64,000 bases of DNA from positions 95,840,806 through 95,904,805 of the forward strand of contig CM069434.1 of assembly GCA_035610365.1 (NCBI GenBank), in the 5' to 3' direction. Positions 47,375-57,556 of the stretch are shown here, piece after piece. Below the pieces are notes generated by a model that worked only from the letters and a program-made list of their open reading frames with translations, was not told where the DNA came from and searched no databases. Position 1 is the first letter of the stretch, and each line of letters begins with the position of its first letter. The translations under genes and the position numbers were made by a program. Origin of the DNA: Aquatica leii (lineage: Eukaryota > Arthropoda > Insecta > Coleoptera > Lampyridae).

Positions 47375-49805
47375 TAACCTTGAACAAATTCTGGAAATCT
47401 TATTTCTACATTATCCACAACATCAAATGTTAATTACTGGAGATTTCAATGTACACTTTAACACAGAAAATTATAATTCAAAGGTTTTATGCGATTTATT
47501 TAATTCTTTTGGTTTCATGAAAACTGTCATGTGTGCTACTAGAGGCGTCAATTCTTTAGATAACATTTTTATAAACTTCTTAACTCGTTTTAATATTAAT
47601 ACTATACAAACAGGACTATCTGACCATTTGGGACTACTTTTAGAACTAAATATTAAAGATGAAATCAAGACGCTAACTTATAAACCAACCATACATCGGC
47701 CTCTAACAATGAAAGGACAATTTCTATTCCATCATCAACTATTAGAATTAAACTGGGCTTTCCTACATGATAAAACCATGGATACTAAAACAAAATTTTC
47801 AACTTTCTTCGATGTCGTCCACAATACGTATTTATCTAGTTTTCCTGCCATCAAGCGAAACACCAGAACGCAAGATGTGAATATATGCTGGTTCAATTGT
47901 AAGCTAAAGATCTTACGTGATAAATTGCAAATGCTCAATGAACTATATCACAAATATCAAACACCGAATCTACAACGTCTTTGTAAATGTCTGAAAAGCG
48001 ACTATAAGAAGAAACTAAGAGCCGCAAGAATCCAAGCCAATGATAATTTCATAAAAAACTCTCCAAATCCTATTAAAACTATGTGGTCTGTGATTAATTC
48101 TCGTAAACAAACTAATGCAAAAATTCATGATACAATGCTCGAAGCTAACGAACTAAATCAATATTTTACGAATATTTCTAAAGTGATTATGGACAATTTA
48201 CCAAAAAACATGCCAAACCCTATCAGTTTATGTAAATTAAATCAAACTCGACAAAATTTAAAATTAAATACATTTAAATTCAAAAAAGTGTCATTTACTG
48301 AAGTTCGTAATACGATCCGTTCTTTAAAAAACAATACCTCCAAAGATGCATATGGCATGAGCACCAAATTAATTAAAAATAACATCAGTGTGTTGCTGGG
48401 ACCTCTTGTTACCCTGACAAATTCCATTCTCGAAAGTGGAGATTTCCCGGATGAATTAAAACTAGCATTAGTAATACCTCTTTACAAGAAAGGAGATGTA
48501 AATGATGCAAGCAACTACAGGCCTATTTCTTTATTACCTATTTTTTCAAAAATAGTTGAAAAAATTATGTCTAAACAATTGTCAGAGTATTTTGAAACAA
48601 ATGATTTATTTTATAACAAACAATATGGATTTCGTAAAGGCAGAAGTACCTCTGATGCTATTAAAGTTTTTGTTAATGGTTCTCTAGATTGTTTTGAGAA
48701 GGGTCTATTTGCAGTTAGTACCTTTTTTGATCTGTCAAAAGCCTTTGACTGCGTATCACATCAGATATTGCTAGAAAAATTGCAGGAGATTTACTATTTT
48801 GACGTTTTAAGTATCAAACTAATCTCTTCCTATTTGAAGAATAGATCTCAGTTTGTTATTTTTAATAATCAAACATCTGACAGACTTCCAATTACTCTCG
48901 GAGTTCCGCAGGGATCCATTCTTGGACCAATATTATTCCTAGTTTACATTAACGATCTGCCTTTAAATTTCAATTTGAACACAAATCTAAATTGTTTACT
49001 ATACGCCGATGACACAACTGTAACTGTCTACAATACAAATCTAGATACAGCGATTAGGCATTCCCGAATTGCAAGTGACTCCATTACTGAATGGTGTTTA
49101 ACAAATCGGTTAATGTTAAACAATCTTAAAACTGAAACATTAATTATGCCGTTACGAGCCTATAATAATACCTCATCTCAGACAAGTGTCAAATTTCTTG
49201 GATGCCACATAGACTCAAAACTCAGTTTTAGCATTCACTACCAAGAAACTTCTACCAAGATTAATAAATCAATTTATCTTCTTAGAAGATTATCAAACTT
49301 GACATCAAGCAAAGTTCTATGTGCGTCATACTATGCGACAATTCATAGTCTCTTGACTTATGGAGTTCTGTCATGGAGCCATTGCTCATCATGGCAATAC
49401 ATTTTCAAATTACAACGTAGAGCAATACGAATTATTCAAGGATTAGGATACCGCAAGGACTGCAAGGCTGCGTTCATAGATTTAAAAATCTTAACCTTTC
49501 CATCTATAGTTATATTGGAGTCACTCTGCGACGTTAAAAAGAATCTAGCCAATTATTCGCAGCAGACAAATATTCATAAGCATGACACTAGAAATAAAGA
49601 AAATATTAGACCCAGCTTCTGCAGATTAAGTAAATCACTTAAAGGATCACAACACCGCTCCGCGTTATATTATAACAGTCTGCCAAAAAATATTAGGTGC
49701 TTGCCTTACAAACAATTTAAAACTAAAATTAAAAAGTTTCTTTTAGATAAAGCTTTTTATAATTATGACGAGTTTTTAAACTATCCCCTTAACGGCAACT
49801 TATAA
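47355..49805 (+). CDS. LINE ORF2, endonuclease C-terminus and reverse transcriptase
   Basis: An 816-codon frame. Its ATG lies within the endonuclease domain and is not the native start. Residues 26-35 hold LITGDFNVHF and residues 89-95 SDHLGLL, the last two endonuclease signatures. RT spans about 300-620: YKKGDVNDASNYRPISLLPI (378-397), FDLSKAFDCVSHQ (458-470, first catalytic Asp), TLGVPQGSILGPILF (514-528) and LLYADDTTV (548-556, catalytic YADD), then KFLGCHID. The C-terminal region ends with NSLPKNIRCLPYKQFKTKIK, usual in CR1/L2-like ORF2. All RT catalytic residues are present. The product would nick DNA and prime reverse transcription of its own RNA at the 3' tail. Confidence 0.92.
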   Translation: MATSIINNLEQILEILFLHYPQHQMLITGDFNVHFNTENYNSKVLCDLFNSFGFMKTVMCATRGVNSLDNIFINFLTRFNINTIQTGLSDHLGLLLELNIKDEIKTLTYKPTIHRPLTMKGQFLFHHQLLELNWAFLHDKTMDTKTKFSTFFDVVHNTYLSSFPAIKRNTRTQDVNICWFNCKLKILRDKLQMLNELYHKYQTPNLQRLCKCLKSDYKKKLRAARIQANDNFIKNSPNPIKTMWSVINSRKQTNAKIHDTMLEANELNQYFTNISKVIMDNLPKNMPNPISLCKLNQTRQNLKLNTFKFKKVSFTEVRNTIRSLKNNTSKDAYGMSTKLIKNNISVLLGPLVTLTNSILESGDFPDELKLALVIPLYKKGDVNDASNYRPISLLPIFSKIVEKIMSKQLSEYFETNDLFYNKQYGFRKGRSTSDAIKVFVNGSLDCFEKGLFAVSTFFDLSKAFDCVSHQILLEKLQEIYYFDVLSIKLISSYLKNRSQFVIFNNQTSDRLPITLGVPQGSILGPILFLVYINDLPLNFNLNTNLNCLLYADDTTVTVYNTNLDTAIRHSRIASDSITEWCLTNRLMLNNLKTETLIMPLRAYNNTSSQTSVKFLGCHIDSKLSFSIHYQETSTKINKSIYLLRRLSNLTSSKVLCASYYATIHSLLTYGVLSWSHCSSWQYIFKLQRRAIRIIQGLGYRKDCKAAFIDLKILTFPSIVILESLCDVKKNLANYSQQTNIHKHDTRNKENIRPSFCRLSKSLKGSQHRSALYYNSLPKNIRCLPYKQFKTKIKKFLLDKAFYNYDEFLNYPLNGNL

Positions 49806-49890
49806 TGTTAGTTCTATTTTAATGTTTGTTTTTTACATACTGTGTATTTTGTTTTGACGAGTGTAAATACAGAATTATGTATAAGAACAC

Positions 49891-49896
49891 AATAAA
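49891..49896 (+). promoter_or_regulatory. polyadenylation signal of the LINE
   Basis: AATAAA just before the (TTA)n tail, 86 nt past the ORF2 stop. Confidence 0.6.
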
Positions 49897-49897
49897 C

Positions 49898-49989
<92 letters not shown>
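49898..49989. repeat. (TTA)n LINE tail, about 31 copies
   Basis: An uninterrupted TTA repeat of about 92 bp directly following the LINE 3' UTR. It is followed by a short TTC/TCC compound tract. Purity and length suggest either a young insertion or secondary expansion. Confidence 0.95.
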
Positions 49990-49990
<1 letters not shown>

Positions 49991-50021
49991 TTCTTCTTCT
50001 CCTCCTCCTGCTCCTCCTCCT
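49989..50021. repeat. TTC/TCC compound microsatellite
   Basis: CTTCTTCTTCTCCTCCTCC followed by further CTCC units, contiguous with the TTA tract; probably pre-existing at the LINE target or grown from its tail. Confidence 0.85.
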
Positions 50022-51759
50022 ACAACATTATTGAAAAACGTAAAGGAAATAACCAACGATGAAATCGTATGAACAATATAGCGATTGCAGCGACAAACCA
50101 AGTACAAATAAGCGAGTAAAATTTCTTCTACGAAAACTGTCACTTTCAATCCTTATCGACAACAGTGCCGCCGAGAAATCAGTGCCGGCGTGAGTTTTAC
50201 TTTAACTTATTTATAGAAAATACGTAAATAACGACATGTAACAGATTCGAAACGCAATGTCACTATAACAGCGTGGTAAACAAATTCTAAAACCATTTCT
50301 AAAATTGTTGGTTAAAAATCGAACTGTTTAAAAATTAATCACAGTTTTCTCAAATTTTTTATTATTGATTATTTCAATATTTAAAATTACTAAAATTAAA
50401 AAAAGAATTCTTTTGTAAATTTACACATTTAAAAACTACAAATTTTTTTGTTTATATTGTTTTTTTATTTATGTTTTTAAACAACGTATATGAATGAGTA
50501 TTTGGAAATAAATATGTATCATTTTAGAATGCGCTTCTGCAAAATACTTTGTAACGGGATAACAATGTTTATATTTCTTTCTTCACAACTGCAACAATTT
50601 TAAAAACCGAAAAAAAAAACAAAAAATTGTGCAGACAAATAAATTTCGTGTATTATTTGAGATGAGTAGGTTATCTTTTCAGTTAAGTTACGAGTCGCTT
50701 TCTAACTGAAAATAATAGCAGTAAATTTACATACGAATGGAAATGGGTAAATTTCTCCTATGAAACATGTAACCATCAACTGTGGTTAACGATATACAAT
50801 TATAATTACCGCTATCAATCGACCAGTGGTTTGCAATGAACGTCTATTACGGTGATTGATAATACTGTTTTTTGCATGAAGGTTAATTTACCCACTTCTC
50901 TCGTAGAAGTTATTAAACATATTTACCCTTTAAACGGTTACCATATTTTCACATAAAAACGTAATTAATCATAACGCTCAAAATCTAGTTTTAGATGTGT
51001 GGCTATTTTTTATTCAATTTATAAATGTAACCGGTCTGCTTCGGTTCATTATTAGACTTTTGGCATTACATCTGACCCCCAACACCCCAAAAACCTCACC
51101 GTTCTAAGTGGATGTTTTCGGTAAAAACGTTGATTAATTTTAACCCCTAAGCATCTGTTCGCTGCGATGAACCATAAATGGTTGATTATTTGTTGTGTAC
51201 TATATTAAATTGAAAACTTATCTCGATTTGTCGGTAAACATAAAGGCACGTATACCTTCGTAATGTGCGTCTGGCTCTAAGATTATCAAAGGAACGAAAA
51301 GATTTAGTAGTCGGTAGCAGGAAGTGTGTTTATATTTAGGCTTAGATTAAGAACATAAGGCTCTTGCGCTGCTGATTAGAAATTATAATAAGGCAATTTG
51401 TCAATTTAAGTGTTTCTTTTTACATCGGTGTTGGGAAAGATTAGTATTGGTACCGTGTTTCTTATCAATAACATTGTTATTAGCCTTTGGTGTATTCACA
51501 ACTAATTGAATTTTATGGAAACAATTATGTATTTGCAGTGAACACGATAAATATCTTGAACATTAAACGAAGAAACGGGAAGTGTGTTTTAGTGTAAAGA
51601 TACGAAGTTGGAAAACGCACTATAAAAAAATTATCATTTCAAAATTTCACAATAGATATAAACGCAATTTTATAGAATCAAAATATAGAATGGGGCGATA
51701 TTTCTGTGTCACACAGATATAGATAGTCGGGTCTGGGTAGTGAAATATCACCAGTGGGA
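50022..51759. other. moderately AT-rich DNA, no gene seen
   Basis: No transposon signature or long ORF. From about 50.6 kb the sequence has a more even composition than the AT-rich background and no internal repeats, as might be expected of host intronic or intergenic DNA. Confidence 0.45.
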
Positions 51760-51990
51760 AAGATTACAATCCGCTTAGCTGCGCGCTCGGGTGTTTGTTA
51801 CTTTAGAATTTATTAGGGAGCTCTGGTAGCGCCGCTAACGCGTTTAGTGCGGTGTGGGTGGCCGGGTGGATGGGGTGGAGGTGTCGGGGTTGACGGATGG
51901 GGTCACTAGCAAGGCCCTCTCATTATCACATTGCCGAACAACCCTTACAGCTCCCGACAACCATTCCATCATTGCCGCTTCCATGCATTC
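51760..51990. other. GC-rich patch, possible host regulatory or exonic sequence
   Basis: The most GC-rich stretch of this non-repetitive region, with GCGCCGCTAACGCG and a G-rich run (GGTGGCCGGGTGGATGGGG) followed by a C-rich part near 51945-51985. No ORF is recognisable. CpG density and isolation from transposon fossils suggest a promoter or conserved non-coding element, but no gene can be assigned. Confidence 0.4.
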
Positions 51991-53440
51991 ATCGAGGTGA
52001 AAGAACGTACTTAACTAATTATGAAATAACAATATTAACAACGAATACAATTGTTAATAAAGAATCGCTGTAACTGTAACAAAATGTTTTTATTTGAGAT
52101 TTTTAAAACGTTTTTTCCGTTGACATCATCTGTCAGTAAATATCATTAACCGTGATACCCAATATGATCTTGTAAAATATCAAATGCTTGAATACGAACC
52201 CCAAATGAACTTTCCTATCCCAGATGTTTTTCACATCTTTAAAAACACATAATTTTGCTAAATCTACCGTTCGGCTTACGAATTGATTCACTTAAATTAG
52301 TCGTACATTATAAAATGACAAAATTAAATTAACTTAAGCATTTTAGATGTCACTTAGCATTAACATTTATCGGCGTTTGTTCAAACTAAAGTAATTTAGT
52401 ATCGGATCTTCTTAAGAACAGTTTTATCGTTTTATTTTATTTGTAAATGAAAAAAATTGACGTAATTATACAAAAAAATAACGATAATATTTATTTTATA
52501 GTTACGTTTAAATTATTTTTTTTAATTTTATGCTACATCTGTTTTTTTCGTCAACATCGCATTCTTGCATATAAGACGAAGTTGGATATCTGATGAGTTC
52601 CAATTTTACAGCATGAATTACTTACTTCTACTGTTTGTTGAGTAAAATGTGCACAAATTTAACAACAGCATTTTTAGTACTTCAGTTATCGTTTCCAGGA
52701 ATGACAATAATTTTTTTTTGTCACAATTTGGGTAATATTACCTAGTGTTTGGAGATAATTAAAACACAAGGATTAAGGTTTACAATTAAGAATTATTGCA
52801 AATATTTTGAGGCAATAGGAACACAATACAATGCCTTCTATATCTTATGGTTGTGTAATCCCTTTATTTCGAAAATTGTGGTTCTTGAACTGCTTCATAG
52901 ATTAATACATTAACACATTTTTTTATACCAACAGACTTAAATATAAAGTGGTATAAAAAATGTTTTCTACAGTACCCCGTCTTTATAGAACACAGCTAGT
53001 GCCTGTTTGTACATAGACGTCTCAACTTGTGTATGTATGTAAGAGCACTTTGTGTTAGCTGGCATCTGGATATTTAGAATGGTATATCAAGGCTTATTCA
53101 GAAGGGTGCATTTAGTTATTCTCAGTTTGTAAGGTGTTGTGTTACAGTTAGAATGGCGTCAACGTAGTGTCAAATTTGGCGATGATGACTTTGAAAAAAC
53201 TGTGTTATCAAAGGGCTGTGAAGCAGACTAAAAACCATCTTCCTTGTTAAAAACGTATTGAAACCCATAAGATTTTTTATAAGTCTCCATCTGTTTCTAT
53301 GTGGTTTATCAGTATGTATGTGGAATGATATCCAGATCCATTCATTTTTATATTGAATTCTGTAATTTACGTGTTAAAAAACAGTTTCAATGAATTTCTA
53401 TACGGAATTTCAAATAACGTATTACCAGACTGTAAAATCT
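51991..53440. other. moderately AT-rich DNA, no gene seen
   Basis: No coding or transposon signature recognised. A stretch near 53000-53260 is less AT-rich but its frames are closed. Confidence 0.4.
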
Positions 53441-53449
53441 ATACAAATT

Positions 53450-54003
53450 TCGGATTTTTTATTATTTTTCACATATGTTTCGAGCTTTAAAATAAGGAAG
53501 CTCATCTTCAGAAAAGTCTACAAATAATAAAAAGTTAAGATTACAAAATTGTTAACTTACATTTTTTGAAAAATGTCAAATATGAATATTTGTAACTAGA
53601 TAATTAAAAAATGTAAGTTTTATGAAATGTTAAATGTAAATTATTTTAAAAATGGAAAAATGGTGCAATTTAGAAACAAATCTAAGAAAATTTAAGTTTA
53701 AAATCATAATTGAAATTAGTTTGACGTTCAACAAAAAAAATTTATTTGATATTTTAATATAAATCAACTCTAGTAATTCAAGAATTTGTTTGTTATTGAT
53801 GTAAAAGAATGAAATAATTTGGAAGAAATAAGATTATGACGATTAACTAAAACATGTCGGGAAAATGTAGATTTCACTGAATTTGGATTATTAATGTATT
53901 TTGAACCATTTTTTTTAAATATCTTAGATGTTCATTAAGTCCAGTTTGAAAAGATCTTTGCGTCATGCCAATATAAAAATTGTTACAAACATTTTCAACT
54001 CCT
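53450..54003 (-). pseudogene. Penelope GIY-YIG end, minus-strand copy
   Basis: The minus strand from 54003 encodes CNNFYIGMTQRSFQTGLNEH-like sequence, the YIG half of a GIY-YIG endonuclease, with the same residues as the plus-strand copy. It then runs through the QILELLELIYIKI segment to the terminal ribozyme-like motif near 53470-53515. Its 5' side ends abruptly at the MULE boundary. Frame changes occur. The domain would nick target DNA for reverse transcription; here it is detached from its RT by the insertion. Confidence 0.8.
53466..53516 (-). ncRNA. hammerhead-ribozyme-like motif, minus copy (cleavage base G)
   Basis: On minus the order is CTGAAGA (inverse of 53505-53511), a stem II TGAGCTT/AAGCTC, GAAA (inverse of 53478-53481) and the palindrome ACATATGT (53471-53478), which would form a three-base-pair stem III. 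This is the core layout of a type I hammerhead with a minimal stem III, as described for Penelope-like elements. The base after stem III, the cleavage position 17, is G here. Hammerheads need A, C or U at that place, so this copy is predicted to be inactive. Confidence 0.72.
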
Positions 54004-54308
54004 GAAAATTCACCGCAAGCAATTCACCGACAGCAATTCACCGCCTACACAATTCATTGCTCCAACAATTCACCGCTGGAAAATGAATCGCTCTGTCACA
54101 TATTTATTTTTATTATTTGAAGATAGCTTGTTAGCGTTACCCTGGAGACACCACGTGCAGGTCGGCTTACTATAGTCTCCCTTTTTTTATAGTTCTTTAA
54201 TCTGAAAAGATACTAAAATGTGTTTATATTTAGAGAGTGGTGTTGTGAGCGATTCCACGCAGGTAATAGAAAATATTCATATCTACATTGTGATATGTCC
54301 CTACTACT
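54004..54308 (+). repeat. left TIR of MULE
   Basis: Contains at least five CAATTCACCG-like units in the first 75 bp. Its inner part overlaps the 3' end of the transposase reading frame. Confidence 0.85.
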
Positions 54309-55545
54309 CTTTGTAGCCGTTGAGCGCAGTCACGGTATTTTCCCTTAGGCCTTGGAGGTTCTTCTCCACTTAAATACTGCTTAATGCGTAGTTCATTTAA
54401 GCTTTGAACTCGTTTAATGGCCGAGATGAATTTCCATATATTTATATGGTGAGTTGAAACTTGTTGCTCAAATGTCACCCTTCAACCGAATTGTTGGTTT
54501 TAGGTAATCCATGCAAAACTACTTCGTAACAATTCCACACGGCATGATCAAAGTGCGGTGGCCTTCGCTGGTGACGCCTATTCGGACGGCCTATCCACGT
54601 GTCTTCGACGACGTCTTGCGCTTTGGGGTGGAAATATATTATTGTCGCACATTTCTTCGAATACTTGAACAACGGAGTCGACCGGAACAAATGCCAAGGC
54701 AGAGAGAAAACGAAGCTTTAAAGCAAAATCAGCGTCCGTTTCGTAGCGTTGTTTTAAATCGTTGGTTTGAATATTTCTGAAAATACTTTGGCAGAAATGG
54801 AATAAGCAACCTTGATGTCTAATATGTGGAAATTCTGTTTTCACAGCGTTTATCATTGCTTTTTCAAAGTCTGTTGTTATAGTAGCAGGTGATACAAATG
54901 GTTGCAACTCTTTAATTTTTCTGAAAAAAGTAACGTACGTTATTTCGCTTTTGTTCGGTAGCAAAGCATAGACTAAAGGCAACGAAATGTTGTTTTTAAA
55001 TCAATGAAGCGTAAAAATTTGGTAAAATAAATGCGGAACGGTTTTGAACCAGCGTACCAATTCTCACTCCGTGCCAAAAGTTCCGGAGTCAAATAACAAA
55101 AATTCTTATCCGTTCAAGGACATTCTTTGGGAAATATAATTTTACTACGATGCCCCAAAATAGCATCTTTTTTTTGTTCAATATTTCTTACGGTTCGTTT
55201 GATGGTATCTACACTTGGCAATTTTACAGCAGCAGCTTGGCTACATCCCACAGAAGCAGACGATCAAATAAAACGTGGCGTATCTCTTGTATTAGTCGCA
55301 GAATCACGAATAACATCCAAAATCTTGGCAGCTTCAAGTTTAGCTGCATCACCGGCGTGATTATGTTCTTTCCAGCGTTTGACGATTTCATCTTCCACTG
55401 TTGTCACGCAAACTGGACACTTCGTCTGCTGATATTTGTCACATCTCCAATGTGTTTTTTCGTCAATCGCTTTATCCTTAAAGAAGCAGTGACCACCATC
55501 GCACAATTTTCTGTTGAAATAAACTGGAGAGCCATTTTGGAACTA
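54230..55545 (-). pseudogene. MULE transposase with FLYWCH finger, frameshifted
   Basis: Read on minus. A probable start, MALQFISTE, lies near 55540; after a frame change comes a FLYWCH zinc finger (55506-55264), GGHCFFKDKAIDEKTHWRC, CPVCVTTVED and RWKEHNHAGDAAKLEA, with the Cys-Cys-His-His order of the domain. A bridging stretch has VDTIKRTVRNIEQKKDAIL. The catalytic MULE domain follows: VPHLFYQIFTLH, PLVYALLPNKSEITYVTFF, TITTDFEKAMINAV (second Asp) and RHQGCLFHFCQSIFRN, then FVPVDSVVQVFEEM (probable third acid). The C-terminus (LPKTNNSVEG, IWKFISAIKRVQSLNELRIK) ends at 54230. Four or more frame changes and stops break the gene, but identity to the family is easily seen, so decay is recent or moderate. 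Confidence 0.87.
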
Positions 55546-55852
55546 ACAATTCACTTAAACCTGAGTATTCAAAAATACTAAGATAATTTGAACCGCGTGC
55601 TTAAGCAGTAACCACGAGATTCACAAGTCAAAAGTCGCAGTTAAAATGAAATGTGTGTTTAGACCACCCAACTTTCTAAATTATCATTTAATCACCTATA
55701 ACTTGTTTATTTTTAACTTCACGAATTATAAGAATTCCATCCCCAAATGCGGCGTTAACGACATACCAAAGGAACTTTCTAAATTAGAAGTTAATGTACG
55801 TTAATCACAGAACAATTAAAAAAGATAATGAAAATTCAAATAATATATAATA

Positions 55853-56214
55853 GGTAGTAGTATACTTATATCACAATGCGGATATATATTTCTTCAATTA
55901 CCTACGTAAAATCGCTCACAACATCACGCTCTAAACATAAACACATTTCAGTATCTCTTCAGATTAGAAAACTAAAAAAAAGGGAGACTATAGTAAGCCG
56001 ACCTCCACGTAGTGTCTCCTGGGTAACGCTAACAGGCTATCTTTAAATATAAAAATAATTGTTACGGAGCGATAAATTTTCCGGCTGTGAATTGCTGGCG
56101 GTTAATTGTTGGGGCGATGAATTGCGTAGGCGGTGAATTGCAGGCGATGAACTGCTGGCGGTGAATTGCTGTCGGTGAATTGCTGGTGGTGAATTTTCCT
56201 AAAACCCTTCACTT
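55853..56214 (-). repeat. right TIR of MULE
   Basis: Inverse of the left TIR with an expanded set of CAATTCACCG-type units. The inner part repeats the last codons of the transposase in inverted orientation. Confidence 0.85.
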
Positions 56215-56595
56215 TTAAATTAAAAATACAAAAAATTCATCAACGTATCTTTTCCAAAATATTATTTTTTGTAAGAAAATTTGGTGTTTAAAAATATATT
56301 TACTTTTTAAAATGTTTAAGAAAATTTTATCAAAAATAGGTTATAAAGAAGAACCCTTTGGAAGACCTAGAATTTGTTAAAAAATTGATTATCAAATTGA
56401 AAGAAAACGTAAGATTTTAATTAAAGAAAATTTAGTAATTTTTAATAAAATAAAAGAAGATTAGAGATTATAAGTAATACATTTGTAAGAGGAACTGAAG
56501 TAAAAAGATTTTTAACATCAAAAGAAAGATTAGGATTTAAGATTGTATCAAAAGAAAAAATTTAAAAGAATCCATTAATTATTTGTATTTTGTAA
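56215..56595 (-). pseudogene. Penelope RT, minus-strand copy
   Basis: Minus-strand pieces give FDVKNLFTSVPL (Penelope FDVxSLFTNVPx), then ILGLPKGSSL with PIFDKIFLKHF (GLPMGSSLSPILADIFxEH), and finally the segment around the RT catalytic YxDD motif, lost here by substitution, ending at 56215 where the MULE begins. Several frame changes. Confidence 0.72.
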
Positions 56596-56599
56596 ATAT

Positions 56600-57480
56600 T
56601 AAGTAAATATATTTCTAAATACCAAATTTTCTTACAAAAAATAATATTTTGGAAAAGATATGTTGATGACATTTTTTGTATTTTTAATGATTCTAATGAT
56701 GATGTTAATAACTTTTTAATTTTTTTAAATAATATTCATAATGAAATACAATTAACTGTTGAAGTTGCTTCTCCTTGATTTATTATTTTCTTTAAATAAT
56801 AATAACACCTTCGAATTTGAAATTTATAGAAAACCTACACTACTAACCATTTAATACCGTTTGACTCAAATCACCATATTTCTCATAAACTAGCTTCATT
56901 TCATTATTTTTTGAGCAGACTTCTTACTATTCCTTTATCAATTAAAAATTATAAAAATGAATGAGATACTTATTATTTTTTATTTAGCTTATACTAATGA
57001 TACCAATTTCAACACATTCTACTAAAAAATATTTTTCTGTTCCTTTTATACCAGATTTTCTTAATTTTTTTAAGAAATTAAGTAAAGGTAACGATTTCAA
57101 GATTTCTTTTTTCTTCTTTCTAATGAAATATCTCTTTGGAATCTTTTTTCATGTAATTTTCTTAATAATAATAATAATAATAATTTAAATGAAAGTGGAG
57201 TTTACGAATTAATTTGTTCTTGTAACAAATTTTATATTGGTGTGACACAAAGATCTTTTCAAACTGGACTTAATGAACATCTTAGATATTAAAAAAATGG
57301 TTCAAAATACATTAATAATCCAAATTCAGTAAAATTTGCATTTGCACAACATGTTTTGGTTAATCGTCATACTCTTATTTCTCCCAAATTAATTTATCCT
57401 TTTAATAACATCAATCACAAACAAATTCTTGAATTACTAGAGTTGATTTATATTAAAATATTAAATAAAAAGTTTTTATA
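56600..57480 (+). pseudogene. Penelope RT C-terminus and GIY-YIG endonuclease, plus-strand copy
   Basis: Near 56650 the frame reads YFGK then RYVDDIFCIFND when the frame is followed, the catalytic YVDD of Penelope RT. FEFEIYRKPTL near 56813 is the FxIYRKPTxT motif after the palm, followed by pieces equivalent to the SxHP and KxxxxxxLxxRA region. The GIY-YIG domain lies at 57200-57480: YELICSCNKFYIGVTQRSFQ, TGLNEH, AFAQHVLVNRH and LLELIYIKI. A short (ATA)n tract sits at 57163-57184. Stops and frame changes make it inactive. The RT N-terminus is absent because the copy starts at the head-to-head junction. Confidence 0.82.
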
Positions 57481-57501
57481 AGTTGTAAATATTTTTTGTA
57501 G

Positions 57502-57556
57502 CCTTTTCTGAAGATGAGTTTCATTATTTTAAAGCTCGAAACATATGTAAAAAATA
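57502..57556 (+). ncRNA. hammerhead-ribozyme-like motif, plus copy
   Basis: CTGAAGA (57508-57514), a stem II of GAGTTT with AAGCTC around a T-rich loop, GAAA (57538-57541), the palindrome ACATATGT (57541-57548) able to form a short stem III, and A at the cleavage position (57549). Stem I could form between TTTT before CTGAAGA and AAAA after the cleavage base. All conserved core positions are present. Stem I is weak and the activity is a prediction. Confidence 0.75.

Larger units (their letters stand above)
45540..49989 (+). mobile_element. CR1/L2-like LINE, nearly intact, with (TTA)n tail
   Basis: About 4.4 kb containing a GC-richer 5' UTR, ORF1 (45816-46949), an ORF2 in two frames (about 46950-49805), a short 3' UTR with an AATAAA signal at 49891 and a (TTA)n tail. 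Microsatellite tails in place of poly(A) are typical of the CR1/L2 side of the Jockey superclade. The 5' boundary is an estimate, since the element may begin anywhere between about 45530 and 45700. With a single frame break in ORF2, it is the youngest-looking retroelement here. Confidence 0.88.
54004..56214. mobile_element. MULE (Mutator-like) transposon with long TIRs
   Basis: Ends read GAAAATTCACCGCAAGC and, inverted, GGAAAATTCACCACCAGC. The TIRs are about 305 bp (54004-54308) and 360 bp (55853-56214). Their outer 100 bp consist of repeated CAATTCACCG-type units; the inner part is single-copy, with ACTATAGTCTCCCTTTTTTT and GTGTTTATATTTAGAG blocks. The interior encodes a FLYWCH-MULE transposase on minus. 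It interrupts a Penelope copy. Target-site duplications of about 9 bp, usual for the class, were not convincingly seen. Confidence 0.87.

Noticed and set aside
47471-48427. Minus-strand ORFs within the LINE
   Set aside because: They are antisense shadows of the well-supported ORF2.
49826-50062. 78-codon ORF with a long leucine run
   Set aside because: It is simply the translation of the (TTA)n LINE tail and adjoining microsatellite.
54004-54090. CRISPR-like spacing of CAATTCACCG repeats
   Set aside because: The units are short, the gaps irregular, and the whole array is mirrored at the other end of a MULE, so it is TIR substructure.
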